Assembly: GCF_016786355.1 (NCBI RefSeq)
Contig: NZ_JADWYX010000029.1
Location: forward strand, 1-64,000
Length of the DNA: 64,000 nt
Direction of reading: 5' to 3'
Origin: Frankia sp. AgB1.9
GTDB lineage: Bacteria > Actinomycetota > Actinomycetes > Frankiales > Frankiaceae
Shown here: piece by piece, positions 8,045 through 14,471 of the stretch
Layout: the number at the start of each line of letters is the position of its first letter
Position numbering within the stretch: the first letter of the stretch is position 1
Notes under the pieces: model-generated
What the model was told of the DNA's origin: nothing
The model's input: the letters and a program-made list of their open reading frames with translations, nothing else
The model's database searches: none
Translations under genes and position numbers: made by a program

Positions 8045-9762
8045 CCGCCATGGACCAGGGCGGCGCCGACTCCGGTCAGACGACCGGCGAGGAACCTCGG
8101 CCCGGATCGCGGGCGGCGCGGATGCGGATGCCTCTGGCGCGTCAGGTCGTGGAAGCGGTCGCGGCGCAGGAAGGCGTCTGTATGCGGCCGGTGGCGTTGC
8201 GCCGCGTGGACCTGGACACCGGCGAGACGACGATCGTCCCGGCTCCGTGTGGCGCGACGCTGGCGAGCAAATGCCCACCGTGCGCAGAGCGAGCGCGCCG
8301 GCTGCGGATGGCGCAGTGCAAGACCGGCTGGCACCTGGACGACGAACCGCTACCCCCACCCGACCCGCCCGACGATGAAGCCAAACAACTCGGCCGGCTA
8401 CGCGCGGACCTCGAAGCGATCCGCACCGACGCAGAGCAGGCTGGCGACACGGACGGGGTCACCGATGCGGACGAGATGATCGGGCAAGTCGACGAGCACC
8501 TCACAGACCTTGGCGTCCGGGGCAAAGCGGCACCGGACGACCGGGAACGACCTCGGCGGACACGATCGACCCGGCGGCGCCAAGACGCCCCGGACCTGCC
8601 CCGGCTGCCGGTGGACAAGCGCACGGTCGGGCGGACCTACACGGCGCCGGATGGCACGGCCTGGCGGCCGTCGATGTTCCTCACCCTGACGTGTGACACC
8701 TACGGACGGGTGCTCGCCGACGGCACGCCGGTGGACCCGGACACCTACGACTACCGGCGCGCGGCGCGGGACGCGATCCACTTCCCGAAGCTGATCGATC
8801 GGTTCTGGCAGAACCTGCGCCGGGCGGTTGGCTGGGAGGTCCAGTACTTCGCGGTCCTGGAACCACAACGGCGACTCGCCCCGCACCTGCACGCCGCGTT
8901 CCGCGGAACGGTCCCGCGCGTCCTGCTGCGCCAAGTCGCGGCCGCGACCTACCACCAGGTCTGGTGGCCACCGACCGACCAACCGATCCACCCGACGGGC
9001 GGGTCTGACCACCCGACCTGGGATGAGCAGACCGGCGGCTACCTCGACCCGACGACCGGGGCGGAGCTGGTGTCGTGGGATGAGGCGCTGGACGCGATCG
9101 GCTCGGACGACGAACCGGCGCACGTCGTGCGGTTCGGGCCGCAGATCCGCGCGGACGGCGTCACCTCGAACAGCGACACCGCCGGTCGGCTGATCGGCTA
9201 TCTGTCCAAGTACCTGACCAAGTCGCTCGACGAATGCCACGCCATCACCTCTGACCGGCAACGCGCCCACGTTGACCGGCTCGCGGCGGCGCTGCGCTAC
9301 GAACCCTGCTCGCCGACCTGCGCCAACTGGCTACTCCACGGCATCGCACCCAAGAACGCCCGAGGCGGCCTGGTCCCCGGACGGTGCAGGGGCAAGGCAC
9401 ATCGGCGCGAGACGCTCGGTTTCGGCGGCCGGCGCGTTCTGGTCTCGCGGAAGTGGTCCGGCAAAACGCTGGGCGACCACAAGGCCGACCGGGTCGCGTT
9501 CGTGCGCGAACAGTTGCAAGCACTCGGCAAGCAGGCCGACCCCCACAGCCCGGCCGGCGGGCAGGCTCGCGCCGGTGGCTCGTCCGACGGCATGGATGCG
9601 CCGCGGGTCGCGTGGGAACTCGTGCGGCCCGGCGACCCGGACGCACCCCGCCGCGAACACCTGATCTTGCATGCGATCGCGAACCGGCAACGTTGGCGCG
9701 CGCAATTGGCGCCCCCCGACGCGACGGGGCCGCCCGGCGACGCCCGGCCGTCCGCGGCCTGA
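8041..9762 (+). CDS. repSA: RepSA-type rolling-circle replication initiator
   Basis: A 573-residue protein resembling the replication initiator of pSAM2-type elements. A cysteine cluster (CGATLASKCPPCAERARRL, about 70-95) looks like a zinc-binding site. The central part contains the HUH-like motif PHLHAAF (about residues 280-287) used for metal binding in rolling-circle initiators. A later YLSKYLTKS stretch (about 390) supplies candidate catalytic tyrosines. It overlaps the tra gene (ATGA) and is followed by the excisionase gene. It would nick the element's double-strand origin after excision. The family call is strong from organisation and motifs, while the exact nick site is unknown. Confidence 0.85.
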   Translation: MTAMDQGGADSGQTTGEEPRPGSRAARMRMPLARQVVEAVAAQEGVCMRPVALRRVDLDTGETTIVPAPCGATLASKCPPCAERARRLRMAQCKTGWHLDDEPLPPPDPPDDEAKQLGRLRADLEAIRTDAEQAGDTDGVTDADEMIGQVDEHLTDLGVRGKAAPDDRERPRRTRSTRRRQDAPDLPRLPVDKRTVGRTYTAPDGTAWRPSMFLTLTCDTYGRVLADGTPVDPDTYDYRRAARDAIHFPKLIDRFWQNLRRAVGWEVQYFAVLEPQRRLAPHLHAAFRGTVPRVLLRQVAAATYHQVWWPPTDQPIHPTGGSDHPTWDEQTGGYLDPTTGAELVSWDEALDAIGSDDEPAHVVRFGPQIRADGVTSNSDTAGRLIGYLSKYLTKSLDECHAITSDRQRAHVDRLAAALRYEPCSPTCANWLLHGIAPKNARGGLVPGRCRGKAHRRETLGFGGRRVLVSRKWSGKTLGDHKADRVAFVREQLQALGKQADPHSPAGGQARAGGSSDGMDAPRVAWELVRPGDPDAPRREHLILHAIANRQRWRAQLAPPDATGPPGDARPSAA

Positions 9763-9800
9763 GCCGATGTCCGCCCCGCCCCGCGACAGGAGACAACGCC

Positions 9801-9989
9801 GTGACTCGGCTCCTGCACACCACCGCTGAAGCGGCCGAACAACTCGGCATCAGCCGCTCACGGGTCTACGAGCTCCTGGCATCCGGCGAGCTGGAATCCA
9901 TCTGCATCGGCCGTCTGCGCCGCATCCCACACGACTCCCTGATCGCCTACGTCGGTCGGCTACGTGGACACGACGGGGAGGCCGCATGA
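9801..9989 (+). CDS. xis: Excisionase-type helix-turn-helix protein
   Basis: A 62-residue protein starting at GTG 9801 after an AGGAG site (9788-9793). Almost the whole length is a winged helix-turn-helix of the excisionase/MerR type (TTAEAAEQLGISRSRVYELL, then a GELESICIGRLRRI wing). It lies 38 bp after the Rep gene and in the same operon as the integrase further on. Such proteins bend the attachment-site DNA and steer the integrase towards excision. A longer upstream in-frame extension exists but would overlap the Rep gene and has no supporting start. Confidence 0.85.
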   Translation: MTRLLHTTAEAAEQLGISRSRVYELLASGELESICIGRLRRIPHDSLIAYVGRLRGHDGEAA

Positions 9990-10048
9990 AACCGGGAGCA
10001 GACGGGCGAGCACGCGGACCTCCCGCCCGGAGACTGGGGCGGCGCGGG

Positions 10049-10255
10049 TCACGATCTGTCGTCGTCCGGCGGTCCGAGGTCGGGCCGGTGCTCGGCAACC
10101 CAGCGCTCCACGTCCTCGCTGTGCCAGATCCGGCCGGCGGCCAGATCGGCCACCGGCTTCGGGAACGTCGGGTCACCGGCAGCGATCTGACTCACGCGTT
10201 GGCGGCTCACGCCGAGACGCTTCCCGATCTCGGCGGCTCCCATGAGGTGGTGCAC
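10049..10255 (-). CDS. Small AlpA/MerR-like DNA-binding regulator
   Basis: A 68-residue protein on the strand opposite to the element's main operon. The N-terminal two thirds is a helix-turn-helix (MGAAEIGKRLGVSRQRVSQI), then the segment FPKPVADLAAGRIWHSEDVERW typical of AlpA-like prophage and element regulators. The tail is acidic. Its start region abuts a large perfect inverted repeat (10268-10327), suggesting autoregulation. It could repress the small genes and integrase downstream on the other strand. Confidence 0.78.
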   Translation of the reverse strand: MHHLMGAAEIGKRLGVSRQRVSQIAAGDPTFPKPVADLAAGRIWHSEDVERWVAEHRPDLGPPDDDRS

Positions 10256-10267
10256 ACGAGAACCGTA

Positions 10268-10327
10268 CTTGACGGTTGCCTACCTCGTGGCGCAGACTCA
10301 CCTACAAGGTACTAGGCAACCGTCAAG
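10268..10327. promoter_or_regulatory. Operator-like 15-bp inverted repeat between divergent genes
   Basis: CTTGACGGTTGCCTA (10268-10282) is repeated in perfect inverted form as TAGGCAACCGTCAAG (10313-10327), with a 30-bp spacer. Inside the spacer, ACCT and AGGT half-sites flank caa (about 10300-10310). The arms contain TTGAC, so they may also carry -35 elements for divergent promoters. Two distant identical half-sites of this type commonly bind a dimeric regulator, most simply the small protein encoded at 10049-10255. Confidence 0.65.
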
Positions 10328-10419
10328 TGTCGAGAACCGATAGGCGGTCCCGGCGGGTGCGCCAACACCCAACCGGGACCTGAGACCCCACCCCTTGCCT
10401 TCACAAGGAGCGAAGCCCT

Positions 10420-10728
10420 ATGGGCATCTTCTCGTTCGACGACTCCAGCCTGTGGCGGACCCCCGAAACCGGCCCGGCGCTCGTCCTGGTCACCCTGCTG
10501 CCCACGGGCGAGTGTGAGGTGACGATCCACCCCGGCGCGGACGTGGAGGACGTGACCGCGGCGCTCGCGGTCGTCCCAGCTGGCGCGGTGTTCGTCGAGC
10601 ACTTCAACGACGTCGAAGCGGTCTTGCTCTTCCGCCGCAACCCGGCCGGGCCCCCGGCTCCCGAGAGCGTTCCGCTCGTCCCGGTGTCCCCGCTGGTCCC
10701 GGCGGCGGCAGGCGTCTCCCGCCCATAG
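10420..10728 (+). CDS. Element-encoded hypothetical protein, related to 4201-4725
   Basis: A 102-residue protein preceded by a clear AAGGAG site (10405-10410). The core (about 22-75) predicts an alpha/beta fold and contains VPAGAVFVEHFNDVEAVLLF, which parallels the LPAGLAFAEAFGDVDLVLVY segment of the protein at 4201-4725. The C-terminal 25 residues are Pro/Val/Ala-rich. Two members of one family within a single element suggest a conserved element function, but no function is known to me. Confidence 0.65.
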   Translation: MGIFSFDDSSLWRTPETGPALVLVTLLPTGECEVTIHPGADVEDVTAALAVVPAGAVFVEHFNDVEAVLLFRRNPAGPPAPESVPLVPVSPLVPAAAGVSRP

Positions 10729-10762
10729 CGATACCCCTGCCTGCACCACCCCCATTTCTTTT

Positions 10763-10900
10763 CCGTTTCTCTGGTGGCGTTGCAAGCCGTCGGGGAGGTG
10801 GACGTGTCCAGGGTCGGCCGAAGGTCGATCGCGTAGCGACGCGCTAGCGCCCTGGACGCGGCCGGCTCCCCGACGGACCCTCCCCACGCCAGAGAACCGG
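10763..10900. other. Long three-tier hairpin, candidate replication origin
   Basis: Three nested inverted repeats share one axis. CCGTTTCTCTGG (10763-10774) pairs with 10889-10900 (11 of 12). CCGTCGGGGAG (10787-10797) pairs with 10866-10876 (perfect). CGTGTCCAGGG (10803-10813) pairs with 10850-10860 (10 of 11). The apical region contains the palindrome GCGCTAGCGC (10841-10850). The structure fills most of the non-coding gap 10729-10980. In an element with a rolling-circle initiator, such a structure is typical of a single-strand origin, but a structured RNA is an alternative. Confidence 0.6.
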
Positions 10901-10980
10901 AACGTTCACTCGCGCCCGGCAGCGGCACCCGCGCCGGCGGCACTCTCCCGTTCTCTTCCGGCAAGGAGCCTGGATCCGTC

Positions 10981-11244
10981 ATGCCCGAAAACAGCTCCGA
11001 CCCCTCCGCCAGCGACTCAGCGGACTACCAGCCGACGGCGGCCGAACTCGACAGGGCGCGCGCCGAACTGGCCACCTACTCACCCGAGGGCCGGTACTTC
11101 TACGCCTGCGGCTCTCTGCGGTACATCGCCGAAGAACTCGTCGCCGGACGCGCGAACGAACACACCATCGCGGCGGCCCGTCACGCACTCGCAATGGCCG
11201 CGATCGCGAAGGAAATCCCCAGCGACCAGCCGGACGCTGTCTGA
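10981..11244 (+). CDS. Small protein translationally coupled to the integrase
   Basis: An 87-residue protein. GGCAAGGAG lies 10-18 bases before the ATG. Residues 1-20 are Ser/Asp-rich, and the rest is predicted mostly helical (Ala/Glu-rich) with a central Tyr-rich stretch (about 38-48). Its TGA overlaps the integrase ATG by one base, so the two are almost certainly co-translated. The family is unknown. The position suggests a helper or regulator of recombination. Confidence 0.6.
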   Translation: MPENSSDPSASDSADYQPTAAELDRARAELATYSPEGRYFYACGSLRYIAEELVAGRANEHTIAAARHALAMAAIAKEIPSDQPDAV

Positions 11245-12686
11245 TGGCCGCGAAGAAAGGTAGCCGGGGCGGCAACAACGAGGGCTCTATCTACCGGTAC
11301 CGGAACGGCTGGGCGGGTCAGGTCAGCCTGCCTGACGGTTCTCGTCCGACGTTCTACGGTCCGACGCGGGAGGACGTTCAGGAGAAGATTCGCAAGGCGC
11401 TGCGGGCGGTGGAAGACGGTGTTCCGGTCGTCACGACGCGGATCACGGTCGGGGAATACCTCGACCAGTGGGTCACGGTCGTTCTGCCGTCCCGCGTCGT
11501 GTCGGGCACGCTCGCCGAGTCGACGGCGGAGTCGTACGCGGACCAGGTCCGGTTGCACCTGGTGCCGATCCTGGGCCATCACGAGCTGCGCAAGCTGGCC
11601 CCGGCCCACGTGCGGCAGTGGATGACGCGGAAGCTCACCGAGCCGTCCGCGGCGGGCCTGGCTCAGCGGGCAGCCTGGGACAAGGCCGCGGCCGAGAAGA
11701 CGGCTCAGCGGGCGAAGGAAGCGGCCGAACGGGCGCCATCCGGCCGGGCACGGCGGAAGCCGGCGACAAAGCAGACTCCCGCGCCGGAGCGGAAGCCGGT
11801 CAAGCCGCTGTCCGCCCGGTCGGTGGCCTACGCGCTGACGATCCTCACAGCGGCACTCGGCGACGCAGTCCGAGACGAACTGATCACGCGGAACGTGGCC
11901 GCGCTCGTCCAACCGCCCTGCAAGGCAGACGCGCAGGTGCGTTCGCTCGATGAGCAGGAGGCGCGGAAGGTCGTCGCGGTCGCGCTCGTCGACCGGATGG
12001 CGCCGCTGTGGCTCGTGCTCCTGGCCCTCGGGCTGCGCAAGGGGGAGGCGCTCGCGCTGCACTGGGATGCGCTCGACCTGGACGCGGGCACCATCGCCAT
12101 CGTCCGCAAGCAGCGACGGCGGCGTGCCGGTATCGACCCGGAAACCGGCAAACAGCGATGGGAGCTGGTCGAGGACGAGAACCTCAAGACGAGAGGATCA
12201 AAGGCCGTTCTCGCTCTGCCTGAAATGGTCGTCGCGGTCCTGCTCGAACACCAGCGCCGGCAAGACCAGGCCAAGCAGGAAGCCAAAGAGAAGGCCGAGA
12301 AGCACGGCATTGATGTCGCGGAGCTGTGGGCGGATGACGGCCTGGTGCTCACCACCGAGGCGGGGCGCCCGATCGATCCCCGCAACGTCAACCGGTGGTG
12401 GGACGCGGTCTGCGCACAGGCCGGCGTGAGGCGGGTCCGTGTCCACGACCTTCGGCACACCGCGGCGACGCTGCTGTTCCGCGCGGGCGTCGACCTCAAC
12501 GAGATCCGCGCGCTCCTGCGGCACACCCGGATCGGGACCACGGCCGACATCTATGTCGATGTCCTCGAAGACGTCCGACGCGGCACGGCCAGGACGATGG
12601 ACGGCATCCTTACTCGCCTGCACGGTCCGGAAGATGTCACGGACCGTGACGAACGGCCGAAACGTTCCCGTGCGCCGGAACGCTGA
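11244..12686 (+). CDS. int: Tyrosine-type site-specific integrase
   Basis: A 480-residue tyrosine recombinase. The N-terminus carries an arm-type DNA-binding stretch (GSIYRYRNGWAGQV). A core-binding domain lies at about 65-135. An unusually long Ala/Lys/Arg-rich insertion (about 138-190) separates it from the catalytic domain. Catalytic residues visible are Arg265 (LGLRKGEAL), His401 and Arg404 (VHDLRH), His427 (LRHTRIG) and Tyr437. The set is complete, so the enzyme should be active. It is the last gene of the element operon and stands about 100 bp from a tRNA 3'-end copy, the expected attachment site. Confidence 0.92.
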   Translation: MAAKKGSRGGNNEGSIYRYRNGWAGQVSLPDGSRPTFYGPTREDVQEKIRKALRAVEDGVPVVTTRITVGEYLDQWVTVVLPSRVVSGTLAESTAESYADQVRLHLVPILGHHELRKLAPAHVRQWMTRKLTEPSAAGLAQRAAWDKAAAEKTAQRAKEAAERAPSGRARRKPATKQTPAPERKPVKPLSARSVAYALTILTAALGDAVRDELITRNVAALVQPPCKADAQVRSLDEQEARKVVAVALVDRMAPLWLVLLALGLRKGEALALHWDALDLDAGTIAIVRKQRRRRAGIDPETGKQRWELVEDENLKTRGSKAVLALPEMVVAVLLEHQRRQDQAKQEAKEKAEKHGIDVAELWADDGLVLTTEAGRPIDPRNVNRWWDAVCAQAGVRRVRVHDLRHTAATLLFRAGVDLNEIRALLRHTRIGTTADIYVDVLEDVRRGTARTMDGILTRLHGPEDVTDRDERPKRSRAPER

Positions 12687-12733
12687 TCGTTTCCAATTGC
12701 AGTACGAATTGCAGTACAGACCCCGGAAAGTCC

Positions 12734-12770
12734 AGAGCCCCGCGCCACCCGTCGGCGGCTGCGGGGCTCT
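12734..12770. terminator. Hairpin next to tRNA end (module copy 1)
   Basis: AGAGCCCCGC (12734-12743) pairs perfectly with GCGGGGCTCT (12761-12770). It lies downstream of the integrase on the plus strand and downstream of the tRNA fragment on the minus strand, so it can serve both. The same hairpin recurs beside three other tRNA-end copies at about 14080, 28261 and 34751. Confidence 0.7.
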
Positions 12771-12788
12771 GACCTGCCTCAACCAGCG

Positions 12789-12831
12789 TGCGCTCGGAGG
12801 GACTCGAACCCCCAACCTTCTGATCCGTAGT
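12789..12831 (-). other. 3' part of tRNA-Arg(ACG), probable attachment site
   Basis: Read on the minus strand this holds an anticodon loop (CTACGGA, anticodon ACG), the 3' anticodon stem, a complete T arm with the TTCGAGT loop, and an acceptor 3' strand. The pattern matches actinobacterial tRNA-Arg(ACG). The D arm and the 5' half are absent: homology stops right after the anticodon loop. Integrases of this type recombine in tRNA 3' ends, leaving one complete and one truncated copy. This is the truncated kind, so it is annotated as an att core and not as a functional tRNA. Confidence 0.75.
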
Positions 12832-12863
12832 GCGCTGATTGTCGTGTTTGTCGGTGATGTCTG

Positions 12864-13208
12864 ATGCTGACCTATCCCGCTGCGTCCGGTGGTCAGGGCT
12901 TCGCGGTGCCGGTGTGTGCCGGTGTGTGCCAGGCAGGGACGGCGTGTGCGCGCACACGCCGCGCACACCTGGGTCCGTTCACGGCTTCTATGGTGGCGCC
13001 GATCCTCGTGGGCCGCCAGCTCAACGGCCGAGTCGACCGCAGTGGCGATCTCGGTGGGTGTGTCGCGGTGGAACATCGGCCCGGAGCGTGCGTCGTCGTC
13101 GCGGCAGCCGAGGCCGGGCGGTTCGTCGGCCACGGTTGCGGGCCGGTCTGGTTGGTCTCGCCGATCGGGTTCGCCGTCTCGTGGCAGGTCGGGGGTGTTA
13201 CCCGATGA
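12864..13208 (+). CDS. Small protein coupled to SpdB-like gene (copy 1)
   Basis: A 114-residue protein of unknown function. Its stop overlaps the start of the SpdB-like gene (ATGA). A homologous frame with the same overlap occurs at 33598-33879. The two proteins share the N-terminus (PSGGEGF-type), two Cys residues (VPVCAGVCQ here), the ARTR-x-AHLG segment and the C-terminal PIGFA-x-x-x-QVGGV region, but differ in the middle. Conservation of the frame between diverged copies is the main reason to believe it is translated. It may be a transfer or spread accessory protein. Confidence 0.55.
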   Translation: MLTYPAASGGQGFAVPVCAGVCQAGTACARTRRAHLGPFTASMVAPILVGRQLNGRVDRSGDLGGCVAVEHRPGACVVVAAAEAGRFVGHGCGPVWLVSPIGFAVSWQVGGVTR

Positions 13209-14005
13209 ATCGCCACGGGGAAGAATCGGCGGTCCCGCTGCGGGAGGACGCCCGTGCTATCGCTGGGAGTCCTTATGCCGCGAGGCTCGTCACCGCGCTG
13301 GTCGTGGTGGTTGTGGGGCTGACGTTTCTTTTCGGGTTCGGGAACTCGTTTGATTTGGGTTTGCGGCTGGGGGTGCCGGTTTTCATCGCTCCGTTGGTGG
13401 CGCCGGCGGTGGATCTGTCGGTGGTCGGCCTGTTGCTGGGACTGCGTCAGCTGGCCGTGCACGGGGATCCGGCGGGGGTGGGGCGGTCGGCGCGGCGGTT
13501 GTTGGTGTTTGCCAGTGTGGTGACGTTGGCTCTGAATATCGCGGAGCCGCTGTTGGCTGGCCGGTATGGCAAGGCGGCGTTCGACGCGGTCGGGCCGTTG
13601 CTGATGATCGGCTGGGCCGAGGTCGCTCCCGGCCTGATCCAAGCCATGCACCCGACCAAGACGAGCACGCCACCGCCAAGCCCGCCACCTGCCGACACCG
13701 CCATGCCGTCCGATCAGCCGGCGTCATCAACACAGGCCCGTCGGAACGGGCAGGGGAAAACCCCGTCGGAAGGCGGTACGTCGCCTCAGGTCGAGTCGGG
13801 GGCTCGGGAGCAGGACCTTCTGCACCGTGCCCGCGCCGAGGACGTCCTGCACTGGCAGCACCATCGGCGCCCTATCTCCGCCGCGACGCTGCGCGATCGA
13901 CTCCACGTCAGCGCCGGCACCGCCCGCACCCTGGTCGACCAGCTCCGCACCGACACCCACACCAAGATCGAAGACACGGCTGGGCCACCCGGCGAGACCG
14001 GCTGA
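13205..14005 (+). CDS. SpdB-like membrane spread protein (DUF2637-type), copy 1
   Basis: A 266-residue protein. Four hydrophobic segments cover about residues 25-160 (GLTFLFGFGNSFDLGLRLG, then APLVAPAVDLSVVGLLLG, VVTLALNIAEPLLAG and AFDAVGPLLMIGWAEV), a pattern I associate with SpdB/DUF2637 proteins that assist spread of plasmids through the mycelium. The C-terminal part (about 215-255) is a helix-turn-helix-like segment (ISAATLRDRLHVSAGTARTL). The ATG at 13205 overlaps the upstream small gene. A near-identical copy lies at 33876-34676. It stands outside the integrase/tRNA-end boundary, suggesting that it belonged to another related element. Confidence 0.75.
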   Translation: MNRHGEESAVPLREDARAIAGSPYAARLVTALVVVVVGLTFLFGFGNSFDLGLRLGVPVFIAPLVAPAVDLSVVGLLLGLRQLAVHGDPAGVGRSARRLLVFASVVTLALNIAEPLLAGRYGKAAFDAVGPLLMIGWAEVAPGLIQAMHPTKTSTPPPSPPPADTAMPSDQPASSTQARRNGQGKTPSEGGTSPQVESGAREQDLLHRARAEDVLHWQHHRRPISAATLRDRLHVSAGTARTLVDQLRTDTHTKIEDTAGPPGETG

Positions 14006-14064
14006 GATCCAGGTTCGGACTGCTGGGACCTGAGAGCCGGGCCGGGGATGGAGGCAGTTGCAGG

Positions 14065-14155
14065 TCCGGAAATGCCAGAGCCCCGCGCCACCCGTCGGCG
14101 GCTGCGGGGCCCTGACCTGCCTCAACCAGGCGCGCACTCCCGGGGAATCGAACCC
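14065..14155. repeat. tRNA-end/terminator module copy 2
   Basis: This repeats the hairpin (GCCCCGC at 14080-14086 with GCGGGGC at 14104-14110), the spacer ctgacctgcctcaacca and, on the minus strand, a T arm (CGGGG, TTCGATT, CCCCG) with an acceptor-like 3' strand. Homology to tRNA stops at about 14155, where a transposase fragment begins. Compared with copy 1 the acceptor and T-arm bases differ, so it stems from another tRNA gene or a diverged copy. Confidence 0.65.
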
Positions 14156-14156
14156 C

Positions 14157-14363
14157 GACTTCTCCGTCATCCAGCGCAAGCTCCTCACCCCCGACGACTT
14201 CGAGGGCCTGGACGAGCTCGCCGCCCAGATCCTCACCTTCGAGAAGCATTCCAACGCCGCAGCCAGGCCTTTCGACTGGAAGTTCACTCGCACCGACCTC
14301 AACCAGCTCCTCACTCGCATCAGCAACCACGACCGGCACTCGCCACGCCCACAAGCCGCATGA
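14157..14363 (+). pseudogene. C-terminal fragment of an IS630-type transposase
   Basis: About 68 codons encode a protein (FSVIQRKLLTPDDFEGLDEL, then ARPFDWKFTRTDLNQLL) that matches my recollection of the C-terminal end of IS630-family transposases, where SVIQRK and FDWKFTRTDL-type motifs are conserved. The catalytic core is missing, and the fragment starts right at the tRNA-end copy. It is a remnant of an insertion sequence, with no start codon or ribosome site of its own. Confidence 0.75.
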
Positions 14364-14471
14364 GCCCCCGACGAACTAACGGGCCCGCCCACTAGTGTGA
14401 ACGTGACCAGTCACGCTATTTGTGTCAGCACAGTTGTGGCGGCGGCGACGACGCGCACGGGGGACATGGGC

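Noticed and set aside
12789..12831. Functional tRNA-Arg gene
   Set aside because: The D arm, 5' anticodon stem and 5' acceptor strand are missing, so only the 3' part exists.
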